From IMG/VR virus record IMGVR_UViG_3300021963_004898, positions 1-41,231 of that record: a stretch of DNA of 41,231 nucleotides. One strand, written 5' to 3'. Below, one piece after another: positions 9,227-18,528 of this stretch (its first letter is position 1; every line of letters starts with the position of its first letter). The position numbers and the translations under genes are program-made. The DNA is from a virus. The notes below the pieces were generated by a model, which was given only the letters and a program-made list of their open reading frames with translations, did not search any database and had not been told where the DNA came from.

Positions 9227-10232
9227 GGAAGAACTCCAATGGTGCAGACTTATTAAGCATCTCGTCTTCTAACTCTTTGATCTCTGTTATAGCTTCAGCA
9301 TATAACTTATCACCATCGATTGTTACACCACCTGGTAGTTGGATGCCTTGGAATTTCTTAATGTTAGTTGCCCATTGACGTTTAAACAGTGCTGTTACAT
9401 AGCGTCTAAACCATGGCTCGTTCCATACTTTACTAAATACTGTTGGATCCAGTGCTCTATAACATTCTACAAGGATGAAATCGCCCATAGCTAACGCTGC
9501 ATCCAAATTAACATCTAATGATAGTCTACCCATCATACGGTTAAATCTATATAACGGATAACCATTTAACTCTAGGTTAAGTAATGAGATGTGTGACATA
9601 ACTGTCTTATAGTAGATCAATGACGTTGAAGTCAAGTCGTATAAGTCGTTAAGTCTTAATTGATATTGTAAGTCGAATAAGTTCTTTGAGCTTGATGCTG
9701 CACTAAACGGCATGACTCGAGTGATACCATAGATGTAGTCAGGAATAGGGAAGTACTTAAGATCATATGTACCTAAAGTAGCTCTGTCTGCATGCACTAC
9801 TGCAGTAGCTCCATTGCTACCAGTAATAGTCTCGCCAGCAATAAATGCACCCGTCGTAGTAGCATTAAAGACATGATGCTGCTTTGTCTCTTCTGCTGCT
9901 ATAGTAACGTTCTTGCATATGATGATATTATTTGCAGCAGTCCTACCGTACTCTGTACATACTGAAGCCGTAGCGCCTGAGGTTGCACCAGTTATAGTAG
10001 TCCCTACTGGGAATGCATCTGAGTTTGTTCCAACGATCCTGATGGTTGAAGCTGTGATCTTTTGTTTGAGGTACATACGTTCTGCACCATCAAAGTGGTA
10101 TTGGTTCCAGTAATCAAGAGCCTCGTCGATACGTTCCTCTAATTGAGAGTCATCAACGTTGATCTCTACTACTGGTTCACCAAGGGCTCTTAAAGCGTAT
10201 TCTGTTAGGGTTGCTCTGCTTGTAACGGCCAT
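9219..10232 (-). CDS. 13: Neck protein (T4 gp13-like) with beta-repeat insertion
   Basis: Head completion protein that works with gp14 at the neck. The N-terminus MAVTSRATLTEYALRALGEP, then DDSQLEERIDEALDYWNQYH, and the core from KYFPIPDYIYGITRVMPF (about 159-176) to ALDPTVFSKVWNEPWFRRYV are typical gp13 sequence. Residues about 62-153 form an inserted Thr/Gly/Ala-rich stretch with two similar units, FPVGTTITGATSGATA (74-89) and FIAGETITGSNGATAVV (130-146). T4 gp13 is 309 residues and this is 337. A TATAAATA lies about 26 bases before the ATG, so gp13 starts a late transcript running through gp14, the collagen-like gene, gp15 and gp17. Confidence 0.9.
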   Translation of the reverse strand: MAVTSRATLTEYALRALGEPVVEINVDDSQLEERIDEALDYWNQYHFDGAERMYLKQKITASTIRIVGTNSDAFPVGTTITGATSGATASVCTEYGRTAANNIIICKNVTIAAEETKQHHVFNATTTGAFIAGETITGSNGATAVVHADRATLGTYDLKYFPIPDYIYGITRVMPFSAASSSKNLFDLQYQLRLNDLYDLTSTSLIYYKTVMSHISLLNLELNGYPLYRFNRMMGRLSLDVNLDAALAMGDFILVECYRALDPTVFSKVWNEPWFRRYVTALFKRQWATNIKKFQGIQLPGGVTIDGDKLYAEAITEIKELEDEMLNKSAPLEFFLG

Positions 10233-10257
10233 GACGATTTCCTAGTGTTTATTCTAT

Positions 10258-10265
10258 TATTTATA
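10258..10265 (-). promoter_or_regulatory. T4-type late promoter for gp13 and the neck/terminase genes
   Basis: Exact TATAAATA on the minus strand in the 51-base gap between the glycosyltransferase-methyltransferase gene and gp13, about 26 bases before the gp13 ATG. No terminator-like hairpin is visible in the gap. Confidence 0.78.
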
Positions 10266-10283
10266 TAAAATAAACGTCTATGA

Positions 10284-11963
10284 CTATGTCTTCTTAAACA
10301 CCATCACGTTATTAACGAACCAACCCATATGGATACCTTTTCTCTCAAAGTTAATCAAGTCTTCTGTCAATCCAGGGTGATAGATTAGACCTTTTGCTAC
10401 AAACTTCTTGAGCCAATAATCTCTCTTACGGCAGTTGATATGACCTACTCCACCTTGACCAGGTTGAGCAGCTGTAAATATCATTGTACCACCAGGTTCG
10501 ATCGCGTCATATAAAGCATCTACTTCTTGGTCTGCATATGCAGGGTCGATGTGTTCTAATACTTCATAGCATGTTACTACTTCTGCAGTCCTCTTATTAT
10601 CAAAGATACTTTCCTTTGCAAGGTAGTCTTTACCTTCTACTCGGTCATCGATGTCGATACCAAATGCTGGTACTCCAGCTTTGATTAGTTCATCTACATA
10701 CATACCTGGACCACAACCAACGTCAAGCAATGATTTAGGGTCTATATTTTTCTTGATCCATTCTGCAATACGTGCTGCAGCAGGTCTCTCTTCGTCTTCG
10801 ATATAGTTATAATCGATTGGGTCTGCACGACCAGGATAATGTTTGACCGCATAATCCATATTAGAACGACCCGGATTCTCTTGATACCAACCGTTACCAG
10901 TATGGATATTAAGTACAGCTTGGAAGTATTCTTCATACATACCAGCTACTTTTTCAAGTGCAAAGTTTCTTAATGCCCAATCACGGCAGTCTTGTGGGTT
11001 GATACGATCGATGTTCTTAAGTGCCCATACAAACTCTTCCATAGTACGACAACGATAGCCTGTAATACCATGGATATTGTTTTCTGTGAATGAACCCCAA
11101 TCAGTGGTGATAGTAGGTGTACCAGAGAATAAGTTCTCAATCTGCACTCCGCCAAATGGTTCAACATACATAGAAGCGACCATAGAGACTTTAGCTTTAG
11201 ACATCAATTCTCTACGTTTCTCTACGTCAGCATAGCCGATGAATTCAACGTGTTTAGGAGTCTCTTTATATCCGCATGCTTCAAGACTGTTTTGGCCAGC
11301 GACTTTAAGTTTCATGCCTGCACGTTCAGTAGCTTGGATAGCAACGTGGATACCTTTACCTTCATAGACACGGCCTAAGAATAAGCAGTAGTCTTCTTTG
11401 GTTTCAGGAGCAAACGTGAAATCATCTGGATCAAAGTAATTAGGGATGACTACATCATAGAAGTTATTCTTACACATACCGACAGCTTCAAGACCATAGT
11501 ATGCATGCATGATAGCATATGATTCAAAGATCTTGTATTTTGCCCAATGACCACCAGCATAACCAATACCTGGTTCAACTACGATTAAGTCTGGATGTGC
11601 ATCACATACTGGACGAGTACCTGATCCCCAGAATGGAAGGATGAAGTCATTCTTTTGTTTACGTTTACCTACTTCTATGATAGCGTTCTTATAGAATGTT
11701 TGGTATGCATGATCACCTGTATCAAACTTAAAGAAGTTCTTACGCCAATCGTATGTACCATAAGCTATCTCGAGGTCTTTATTTGTAGTCACTGATACAT
11801 GTTCTGTACATTGTAGGTCAGAGTCTTCATGACCATAATGGATGACTGTATGACCTCGATCAGTCATCATCTTTGCAAACTTAACTACTTTTTGAGTGTA
11901 AGCACAAGCAACATATTCTTTACTTGATACTGTATGTGGTAACCCTAGGATATGAAATCTCAA
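10284..11963 (-). CDS. Fused GT-B glycosyltransferase and SAM methyltransferase
   Basis: A two-domain sugar-modifying enzyme of 559 residues. The N-terminal half looks like a GT4-type (GT-B) glycosyltransferase, with [16 protein letters not shown] (196-211) and the acid motif EPFGGVQIE (E268 and E276, the E-x7-E nucleotide-sugar motif), then [12 protein letters not shown]. The C-terminal part (about 395-559) is a class I methyltransferase with motif I LDVGCGPG (413-420), an acidic GIDIDD strand end (435-440) and [10 protein letters not shown] further on. The start is TTG with AAGGTG about nine bases upstream; the conserved strand [10 protein letters not shown] follows at once. It is the last gene of the sugar cassette. 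Acceptor and sugar are unknown. Confidence 0.85.
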   Translation of the reverse strand: MRFHILGLPHTVSSKEYVACAYTQKVVKFAKMMTDRGHTVIHYGHEDSDLQCTEHVSVTTNKDLEIAYGTYDWRKNFFKFDTGDHAYQTFYKNAIIEVGKRKQKNDFILPFWGSGTRPVCDAHPDLIVVEPGIGYAGGHWAKYKIFESYAIMHAYYGLEAVGMCKNNFYDVVIPNYFDPDDFTFAPETKEDYCLFLGRVYEGKGIHVAIQATERAGMKLKVAGQNSLEACGYKETPKHVEFIGYADVEKRRELMSKAKVSMVASMYVEPFGGVQIENLFSGTPTITTDWGSFTENNIHGITGYRCRTMEEFVWALKNIDRINPQDCRDWALRNFALEKVAGMYEEYFQAVLNIHTGNGWYQENPGRSNMDYAVKHYPGRADPIDYNYIEDEERPAAARIAEWIKKNIDPKSLLDVGCGPGMYVDELIKAGVPAFGIDIDDRVEGKDYLAKESIFDNKRTAEVVTCYEVLEHIDPAYADQEVDALYDAIEPGGTMIFTAAQPGQGGVGHINCRKRDYWLKKFVAKGLIYHPGLTEDLINFERKGIHMGWFVNNVMVFKKT

Positions 11964-11981
11964 TTTAATTCACCTTTCAAT

Positions 11982-12623
11982 TTATAATTTTTTAATTAAT
12001 GCTTTATATGCTAAAGTACCATGCATACCTTTTAACGCGACTACTTTTTCAGGCTTGTCCATAAAAAATTCTGTTGCAGCCTTTTCTACTCCCGTCCAAT
12101 ATTTATCATGACCATAATCGTCAATCAAAACAATGGCACCTGGAACTAATCTATCATATATTAATTTTAATGCATCTAGCGTGCTATCGTAAAGATCACC
12201 GTCTAAATGTGCAAATGATATCTTTTCTGGAAGATGTTCTGGAGTTAAGTCTCTGAACCACCCTTGTCGAATGTATGGCATCCTTATGCCAGACTTAGTA
12301 AAATTTTCTGAGAATTCGTGGATAGGCATCTTCATTTCACCGGGTACATTTTCTACAGATTGTGGTAAGCCATCAAAGCTATCAAAGACGTACAGAGTCT
12401 TATGAGATAAGAACGACATCAACTTAGCAGTATCACCTTTATAGCATCCAAACTCTACCATATCTCCAGGTAAATCTTGGGTCTCTAACACATAATGACA
12501 TACATGGATTACTCTTGAAAAGTCTTGCATACCGATGGCATTTTGTAATAGCTCGACTGCAAAGACGGAACTATTTAATTTATCTAGGTGAGCTTGCTGA
12601 TCATACTCAACGTCTCTCATCAT
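11982..12623 (-). CDS. TylF/MycF-type O-methyltransferase
   Basis: Probable metal-dependent sugar O-methyltransferase using SAM. The 213-residue protein has the family hallmarks: motif I DMVEFGCYKGDTA (54-66), the signature YVFDSFDGLP (78-87), and metal/catalytic acids at AHLDGDLYDSTLDAL (D141, D143) and IDDYGHD (D168, D169). TylF and MycF methylate deoxysugar hydroxyls in macrolide pathways, and relatives occur in surface-polysaccharide clusters. Its ATG overlaps the TGA of the upstream gene (ATGA at 12620-12623), so the two are translationally coupled. A second Met follows at once. In this cassette it probably methylates a sugar added by a neighbouring glycosyltransferase. Confidence 0.85.
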   Translation of the reverse strand: MMRDVEYDQQAHLDKLNSSVFAVELLQNAIGMQDFSRVIHVCHYVLETQDLPGDMVEFGCYKGDTAKLMSFLSHKTLYVFDSFDGLPQSVENVPGEMKMPIHEFSENFTKSGIRMPYIRQGWFRDLTPEHLPEKISFAHLDGDLYDSTLDALKLIYDRLVPGAIVLIDDYGHDKYWTGVEKAATEFFMDKPEKVVALKGMHGTLAYKALIKKL

Positions 12624-14221
12624 CTATTCCTTATAGTATTAAGGTAGTTCTTGATATCACCATTTGGCATCTCATAACGATTTACTAAATCTGGATTCAT
12701 CATCTCTACCATTGTAAATATTGCTTCTTCTGTACCGATAGTTCCTTTGTCTAGACATTGGTTAATCAGATTAAAGTATTTATCATTAAATTCAAAGATC
12801 TGGTCCAGCGATCCGCCAAATAGCGTCGCGCGACAAACGTATTCTGGTTTAGCTCCTACTATTTCTGTCATGACATCGATGTTACATCCATGGATCTCTG
12901 AGTTGGTTTGATATGGGTATGAAGATAAGAAGAACTTATCTTTAGGTAAGAATAAGAAGTTCCAAGTCTTGATAGGTTCTGTTACGCCAAAACTATTTGA
13001 CATGCCTGAATCTATCCAATAGAATCGTTTAGATCCCATAGGATTTGAGTTAGCAACTTGTGCAAGCAATGAGTTCTTGATTAATGTGAGAGGTATATAG
13101 TATGGGTTAGTTAACGCAGATCCTCTGATCCAACGAGACTGATCGATCCATCTATCACTTGATATAACTTCTTGGATCTTCTCAAATGGGGTCCTCGCTT
13201 GTAAGTCTTCAAGAGTTAATCCTCTTAATTCAATCCTGTTATTAGATGTAGCGACGCTTAGTTCTTTACGTCTTTGTCTGATATAGTCGTGATACTTAGG
13301 ATCAGCATAGACAACTAATGGGTTGCGAACTTCTAATAGGTAATCTAAGCCTTTGATGTAGTGCTCTTCGAAAGAACGATCTCCTCTACTGATATCAACA
13401 GCCATGGTAACGAGTGTTACGTCTGCTGGATATTCATAGATCCAATCCATCTCTCTGTAGTTGATGTAAGGTGCACGGCGATTTGCTAAAATTTCTTTTG
13501 GATAGAAATCATATGGAATCTTAGAATCGTCAGGACGTTTACCTTCCATCTTAGAACATTTATCTCCAAGGTGTCTTGAATATTCTCCGTTTAGGTATAC
13601 CCCTTTGAATCCTAGTGCTGTAAACTTACGATCGATGTTCCATTCATTATGCCACTTCTCTACACGACCTAACATAATTAAGTCATCTCTGCGTCGTAAG
13701 TTAGGAGAACCTACCCAGCAATGCCAAGCAACATGGCCGTCAGTTATCTTCCATGGTCTTTTCCAATAGAACATATCATCAACGAGACCTTTATGATATG
13801 AGTCAATTCCTTGGAACTCGAAAGTACGCCATGATGTATCGACTACGCCGACTTCTCTGTATTTTTGTAGGATTGCTTTTGATTGGTTGAGATAACCAGG
13901 TCTTGTGAATTCCCAGTCGTCTTCTAGGTAGAATATGTATTCGGTATCGCAGTAGGATACCATGAAGTCCATGGCCCACCATTGTGAACGATTTCTTGGG
14001 AAACAGATGACATCGGCGATATGACCGTATTCTTCGACTAGAGTTTCAAAAACTCCAGGTTCTGCAGAGTCATCCACGATCACCATCTTGGTAACGTAGT
14101 CTTGTGTATCAAAGAATGATTGGAGTGTCTTGGCTAAGACGTCAAGTCTATTGCAAGATAGGACGAACGTGGTTGTATCTGAATCTGGTTGATCAACAGT
14201 GTGAAACTTCACTTGTGACAT
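12620..14221 (-). CDS. GT2-type glycosyltransferase fused to HtrL/YibB-like domain
   Basis: A 533-residue protein with two parts. Residues about 15-250 resemble a GT-A/family 2 glycosyltransferase: TTFVLSCNRLDVLAKTLQSF, the strand VIVDDS (48-52) and the metal-binding acid cluster YLEDDWEF (E100-D102). Residues about 265-533 resemble the HtrL/YibB/WlaTC family found in LPS and capsule loci: VTLVTMAVDISRGDR, FYWIDSGMSNSFG, ATLFGGSLDQIFEFNDKY and KGTIGTEEAIFTMV. The ATG is downstream of a TATAAATA (55 bases away), so it starts a late transcript with the TylF-like gene and probably the GT-MT fusion. The sugar it transfers is unknown. Confidence 0.83.
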   Translation of the reverse strand: MSQVKFHTVDQPDSDTTTFVLSCNRLDVLAKTLQSFFDTQDYVTKMVIVDDSAEPGVFETLVEEYGHIADVICFPRNRSQWWAMDFMVSYCDTEYIFYLEDDWEFTRPGYLNQSKAILQKYREVGVVDTSWRTFEFQGIDSYHKGLVDDMFYWKRPWKITDGHVAWHCWVGSPNLRRRDDLIMLGRVEKWHNEWNIDRKFTALGFKGVYLNGEYSRHLGDKCSKMEGKRPDDSKIPYDFYPKEILANRRAPYINYREMDWIYEYPADVTLVTMAVDISRGDRSFEEHYIKGLDYLLEVRNPLVVYADPKYHDYIRQRRKELSVATSNNRIELRGLTLEDLQARTPFEKIQEVISSDRWIDQSRWIRGSALTNPYYIPLTLIKNSLLAQVANSNPMGSKRFYWIDSGMSNSFGVTEPIKTWNFLFLPKDKFFLSSYPYQTNSEIHGCNIDVMTEIVGAKPEYVCRATLFGGSLDQIFEFNDKYFNLINQCLDKGTIGTEEAIFTMVEMMNPDLVNRYEMPNGDIKNYLNTIRNR

Positions 14222-14275
14222 AGTTATTCCTCAATTATTATATAATTATAACACAATTTATAATTAATGTTTAAT

Positions 14276-14283
14276 TATTTATA
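14276..14283 (-). promoter_or_regulatory. T4-type late promoter for the downstream sugar genes
   Basis: Exact TATAAATA on the minus strand, abutting the stop codon of the upstream glycosyltransferase (14284) and about 55 bases before the ATG at 14221. The leader between is almost pure A and T. Confidence 0.68.
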
Positions 14284-15099
14284 TTAATCAATAATTGCAT
14301 AATCTTCCCACCATTTTTGCCAATCAATGTAAGGGTCTTTTTGTGGTTCAAATTGCATATGTAACGCGAGACTTGGAATAGGACTAAATCTCATCGCGCC
14401 TCTTTCTATCCATATTTTAGCTATTGTAGATGCTTCATCAACATTTTCTTGACCAGCGGAATAATCAGGATTATACTTAGTAGCTAAGATTTCAAATAAA
14501 TTCCAATTATTTTTGACAATATGCGGACTTAAAAATAAAGTATTTGTAGTCAATAATCCAGTTTTCCAATGTCTATTAGATCCATGAGCTATTATGCTAG
14601 TCCGTGGAGGTCTATAATCATCTGGAATATCATAAGGATATAATATAATATCCCGCCCAGATAATTTAGTAAATAGATCCCATGTATCAATCATCTCTTG
14701 TAAACAAGATTGATCATGTAAAAAATCGTCTTCGACAGAATATACTAAATCAGCTTTCGAGTCTCTACATGCTTCAAATTGTTTAAGAGCCGAATAATTA
14801 AAACTATATCTTAGATTATGATCATCTCCTAAATGAACAATTTGATATGGCCATTTAGATTTATTAAATATTTTTTTTAGCTCAACTATAAATTCATCAG
14901 TAGAATGATCATCTAATATTTTAAAATTAATATCATGATTAATAACAGCATTTGCTGAATTGATAAGTGATGTCACACATCCAAGAGCAAGAGTTCTTTT
15001 ATCTTTATGGCAATATCTAGGCTCAATTTCCATATCTGTCCTACTAGTGTTATGGATATTTGTTTTGTCATGAGTCCTTAATATTATCTCTATCTTCAT
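14284..15099 (-). CDS. GT-A type glycosyltransferase
   Basis: A 271-residue single-domain enzyme. MKIEIILRTHDKTN starts the first strand; KILDDHSTDEF (about 60-70) and VYSVEDDFLHD (about 120-130) look like the nucleotide-binding and metal-binding acid sites of GT-A folds. Its C-terminal block PSLALHMQFEPQKDPYIDWQ plus KWWEDY closely parallels the end of the glycosyltransferase half of the next gene (PSLAIHFQTEHEKDPYIQWE plus DWWGKH). The two are therefore tandem paralogues, and only the neighbour carries an added methyltransferase domain. The ATG overlaps the neighbour's TGA (ATGA, 15096-15099). DNA here is noticeably more AT-rich than in the genes to the left. Confidence 0.75.
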   Translation of the reverse strand: MKIEIILRTHDKTNIHNTSRTDMEIEPRYCHKDKRTLALGCVTSLINSANAVINHDINFKILDDHSTDEFIVELKKIFNKSKWPYQIVHLGDDHNLRYSFNYSALKQFEACRDSKADLVYSVEDDFLHDQSCLQEMIDTWDLFTKLSGRDIILYPYDIPDDYRPPRTSIIAHGSNRHWKTGLLTTNTLFLSPHIVKNNWNLFEILATKYNPDYSAGQENVDEASTIAKIWIERGAMRFSPIPSLALHMQFEPQKDPYIDWQKWWEDYAIID

Positions 15100-16517
15100 G
15101 CTATAATTAATTCTTGGTCAGAAAGAACATCTGATGGGGATTCACCTTTAAAAATGATGGCAACAACTTCACCATTATTTGAACGAACGTATGATTTAAT
15201 ATTAAAATGGTTAAGTAATTGAATCATAGATTTTTGCGTGAATCCAGTTTTGTGACACATACCCTCACCCCATGATTCCACAAATCCTCTATGACCATAA
15301 ATCATATCAATTACTGATACAGGACCAGCTGAAGATTCATAAACTGTATCTAATAAACCATCTTCAATGAGATTCGCAATAGAACCTAAATCTGGAACCC
15401 GAATAATTCCGTATCCATCAGGTTTTAATACTCGCAATATATTATTAAATACCTTGGGTAAATCATGCCAATAATTATGTTCAACTACATGAGAGGCCCA
15501 AACGGCATCAACTGATTGGTTAGGTACTTTATTTAAATCAACTATAGATGTAATTAAATCGGCTGTATCATTTTCATGAGCATCAATCCGAATTTCTGTC
15601 CAGCCAACAAAATGTTTAGACTGTGATTCAAGTTTAGTTTTACCACATCCGATATTCAAGACAATCTTTTTATCTGTTTCAAATAGGTTTTGATTGTCTT
15701 TTCTTGAAAAACTGGTAACATCATCGCCGTGTTTTCCCCACCAATCTTCCCACTGAATATATGGATCTTTTTCATGCTCTGTTTGAAAATGAATAGCTAG
15801 AGATGGTAATGGTGACATTACCACATACTCTCTTTCTTGCCATAATCTATTAATCGATTCATCTTCCAGTTTTGGATTGTGTGCATGGTCACTACAAATC
15901 TTGTCAAACAGGTCCCATTCGTTCACCAAGATACTATGGTGTGTCATAAAGGTACAAGGTACTTGATATGTTTGTCTCCAGTGGCGATCTGGCCCTTGAA
16001 CAATCCGAACAGGTATAATATTTTTATCCCAATACCGATATGGATCATTATATGGTAATAAAGAAAGGGGTTTTTCAAATTTAGGCTGAAATTTTTCCCA
16101 TTGCCGAATCAATTGATAAAAACATTCTTCATTAAAAAGGTAGTCATCTTGCGCTTGAAAAACTAAATCTTTGCCTTCATCTCGCAGGTTTTCATAACAT
16201 TCTCTTAATGAAGCCATCAAGCCACAACCTTCAATATGTTTAAGACTTGTTGAAAAATTAGTTAAAGAAAGGTTATCTTTTAATATTTGTATACCTTCTT
16301 CGCTCGAATGATCATCAAATACGTTTAATTTAAACTTCCAAGCAGGTAACTTTTCTTGAGCATAATTGATAGATTTAATTAAAGAACGAGTACAACGTTT
16401 TAATACTTCTGTTTTATCGTCGCATCCATATCGTTTGAATTTAAATCCGTCATAAGGCTTATAAGTATCTTGTGAATTAGATTTATTATGTGTTTGTAAA
16501 GCAATCAAAAATTCCAT
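15096..16517 (-). CDS. Fused GT-A glycosyltransferase and SAM methyltransferase
   Basis: A 473-residue fusion. Residues 1-270 are a GT-A-like domain paralogous to the next gene downstream, with LNVFDDHSSEEG and LVFQAQDDYLFNEE as the likely acid motifs. Residues about 285-450 are a class I methyltransferase: motif I KIVLNIGCGKTKL (286-298), IRIDAHEN and the VDAVWASHVVEH segment typical of Methyltransf_11-like enzymes, followed by LRVLKPDGYGIIRVPD. It starts at ATG 16517 after a 45-base gap from the FkbM gene. Such fusions suggest that adding a sugar and methylating it are coupled. Sugar and acceptor are unknown. Confidence 0.8.
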   Translation of the reverse strand: MEFLIALQTHNKSNSQDTYKPYDGFKFKRYGCDDKTEVLKRCTRSLIKSINYAQEKLPAWKFKLNVFDDHSSEEGIQILKDNLSLTNFSTSLKHIEGCGLMASLRECYENLRDEGKDLVFQAQDDYLFNEECFYQLIRQWEKFQPKFEKPLSLLPYNDPYRYWDKNIIPVRIVQGPDRHWRQTYQVPCTFMTHHSILVNEWDLFDKICSDHAHNPKLEDESINRLWQEREYVVMSPLPSLAIHFQTEHEKDPYIQWEDWWGKHGDDVTSFSRKDNQNLFETDKKIVLNIGCGKTKLESQSKHFVGWTEIRIDAHENDTADLITSIVDLNKVPNQSVDAVWASHVVEHNYWHDLPKVFNNILRVLKPDGYGIIRVPDLGSIANLIEDGLLDTVYESSAGPVSVIDMIYGHRGFVESWGEGMCHKTGFTQKSMIQLLNHFNIKSYVRSNNGEVVAIIFKGESPSDVLSDQELIIA

Positions 16518-16562
16518 ATTTTATTCAAATTTAGTTAGTGCTAAATTATCCTTTATTTAAAA

Positions 16563-17297
16563 TTAAACCGTGCATAATAAATTATTTTCAACTATTTCAT
16601 ACTTATAATTAAAATTATTTAAATAAGATTTTATTTCGCCAATAATTGTTTTTTTACTATTATGGTGCTCAATAAAAATTATTGGTTTATATTTTTGAAT
16701 TGTATTCTTAGCTCCAATTAAAACATCCATATCCATACCTTCGACATCGATTTTTATTAAATCTATTTTTTCTATTTCATAATATTCTATAAACCAATCT
16801 AAAGTATTTATTTGAACAATAATTTCATTTTTATTTTTTTCTTTAATTGCATCATCGATTAAACTAAAAGTGCCAAAATCATTTTTTATGAAATAATTTG
16901 GTTCATGAAATTTAATTTTGGTGTTGTCTTTACCTATTGCTAAATTATATGTGTAAACATTATATAAATTATTAATTGCTATATTACCACAAAGTATTTG
17001 AAAAACTGATCTTTGTGGTTCAAAGCAATAAATTTTTCCATTAGGAAAAGCTTTTGATAACCACGTTGTAAACGTTCCTATATTAGATCCTATATCAAAA
17101 ATTATAGGATTTTCAATATGACAAATTTTTTCATAACATTTTGAAGCTTCAATGGTACTTGTATTACCATGGTCTAATAAAAATTGTCCGTGACCCACTT
17201 GTTCATGATTACAATCAAAACGATTTATAATCATCAATCCGTGGTCACAACTTATTAATACATTTTGATAAACTTTGTCATTTACATTAAATACCAT
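16563..17297 (-). CDS. FkbM-family methyltransferase
   Basis: SAM-dependent O-methyltransferase of the FkbM type, 244 residues. Motif I is IIFDIGSNIGTFTTW (65-79); KIYCFEPQRSVFQIL follows (88-102); and the FkbM signature IDLIKIDVEGMDMDVLIGAK lies at about 178-197. FkbM relatives methylate sugars or polyketides and are common in phage and bacterial surface-glycan loci. The gene is strikingly AT-rich with long A and T runs, and the protein is rich in Ile, Asn and Lys, which suggests a different source from the left part of the cassette. It starts one base after the stop of the upstream methyltransferase. Confidence 0.87.
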   Translation of the reverse strand: MVFNVNDKVYQNVLISCDHGLMIINRFDCNHEQVGHGQFLLDHGNTSTIEASKCYEKICHIENPIIFDIGSNIGTFTTWLSKAFPNGKIYCFEPQRSVFQILCGNIAINNLYNVYTYNLAIGKDNTKIKFHEPNYFIKNDFGTFSLIDDAIKEKNKNEIIVQINTLDWFIEYYEIEKIDLIKIDVEGMDMDVLIGAKNTIQKYKPIIFIEHHNSKKTIIGEIKSYLNNFNYKYEIVENNLLCTV

Positions 17298-17298
17298 T

Positions 17299-17901
17299 TT
17301 AGTCTTTCAATTTAACAAATGCGGTCTGAAAAGAATCTGGTAAAGGTACTAATTCTATTTTGTGCCAATGCGACTGTATAAACATTTCAATGCCCATTCT
17401 CGGTGAAAGTTGTACAGGAGCGCTTCCATGTTCATCAATAAGTTTCCATCCTATAGAATCATCACACAACATTACACCACCTACTGGTAATAATCTCCAA
17501 GATAATATCATATCTTCAAGCACTGCAGCAGATGAGTGGTCACCATCAACAAAAATAAATTCAGCTTTTTCTTTTTGTTGAATTAACTCAACTAAACCTT
17601 CATAACTATATTTGTTGATGTAAGATACATTCCCAACACACTTGCTCAAATTATATTCAAATGTCCTTTTAATTGTTTTAAAATCAAAATTTGGATTATC
17701 ATTTAGTGTTGTGTGTGGATCAATGGCATATATTTTAAATTTATCATTGTGAATTCTTGCAAACTCCGAAACCCAAAATGTGGTTGTTCCTTCAAAACAA
17801 CCAATTTCTATCATCGTATTTGGAACACCATATTTTTTGAATATAAATTCAATATTAGTTCTTGTTCTTTTTTCACCCATATCAACTGTGGAAATATACA
17901 T
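17299..17901 (-). CDS. Class I methyltransferase (Methyltransf_24/CmcI-like)
   Basis: A 200-residue SAM-dependent methyltransferase when started at the ATG at 17901. A longer frame to 17982 exists, but it overlaps the upstream methyltransferase by 80 bases and adds nothing family-like; the 17901 ATG sits just after that gene's stop at 17903. Motif I is TMIEIGCFEGTTTFW (about 28-42), followed by IYAIDPHT, the acid-rich EFIFVDGDHSSAAVLEDM and VGGVMLCDDS, characteristic of the Methyltransf_24/cephalosporin-hydroxylase-like group. The His/Asp in VDGDH may bind metal. Its substrate is unknown; the context suggests a sugar. Confidence 0.82.
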   Translation of the reverse strand: MYISTVDMGEKRTRTNIEFIFKKYGVPNTMIEIGCFEGTTTFWVSEFARIHNDKFKIYAIDPHTTLNDNPNFDFKTIKRTFEYNLSKCVGNVSYINKYSYEGLVELIQQKEKAEFIFVDGDHSSAAVLEDMILSWRLLPVGGVMLCDDSIGWKLIDEHGSAPVQLSPRMGIEMFIQSHWHKIELVPLPDSFQTAFVKLKD

Positions 17902-17902
17902 A

Positions 17903-18511
17903 TCAATTATTCTTTTTATACCAATCTGAAAATCTTCCTGGTTTATGCACTCTAATGAAAATATTAACACTCCGACACACATTCGACATAGTATTTAAAT
18001 TAATATCAAGTTGTTGATGCCCTAATAATCCTTCTTTTTGTTGGTTTATCCAATATTCAAGTACATCATATGTTGTGTCATAAATTTCCAAATCCACATC
18101 ATGATATAAACCAAAAGTACTATCACTTATTTTTTTTGCAATAGATTCAAAATTTACTTTTTGATCAAACATTTTAAAAGTTTTGGCAGTCAACGTTCTA
18201 ACATGAGTGTAATCGTCCCAAAACAAATCGCATCGATGATGCGGAACATTTATAAACCATTCAGCTTGATCAGAGCTTACTCGATACATCTCTTTAATAA
18301 TATTAGTAAATACTTTTGGATCTTGTCCTAAATGTTCTAGGATATTGTTGGCAGTAATTTTTTCGAAGAAATTATCTTCGTATGGCCAAGGAGTTTTTTC
18401 AAAATCTAATACTTGATCAGGATTACATTTGGATTCTACATCTACATTCCAATGATCATTTAATTTATTAAATCCACATCCCATGTTTAATTTTTTATTT
18501 TCTGGTATCAT
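17903..18511 (-). CDS. Class I SAM methyltransferase
   Basis: A 202-residue methyltransferase. I place the start at the ATG at 18511 (MIPENKKLNMGCGFNK), which has a strong AAAGGGGA site about seven bases upstream; the longer frame to 18547 would overlap the sulfotransferase gene. Motif I is KLNMGCGFNKL, then WNVDVES and an ITANNILEHLGQDPKVF segment in the position of the Methyltransf_11 'xxVLEHL' motif. A late part, AEWFINVPHHRCDLF, matches the 'fxVPHxxs' strand common to phage and bacterial methyltransferases of this type. The target is unknown. Confidence 0.8.
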   Translation of the reverse strand: MIPENKKLNMGCGFNKLNDHWNVDVESKCNPDQVLDFEKTPWPYEDNFFEKITANNILEHLGQDPKVFTNIIKEMYRVSSDQAEWFINVPHHRCDLFWDDYTHVRTLTAKTFKMFDQKVNFESIAKKISDSTFGLYHDVDLEIYDTTYDVLEYWINQQKEGLLGHQQLDINLNTMSNVCRSVNIFIRVHKPGRFSDWYKKNN

Positions 18512-18528
18512 AATATATCCCCTTTTTA

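Noticed and set aside
11979-11986. TATAAATT before the 10284 glycosyltransferase-methyltransferase gene
   Set aside because: One mismatch to the late octamer in AT-rich DNA; possible, but not supported strongly enough to list as a promoter.
17902-17982. Longer N-terminus for the 17299 methyltransferase
   Set aside because: It would overlap the upstream methyltransferase by 80 bases without adding family sequence; the ATG at 17901 fits the gene junction.
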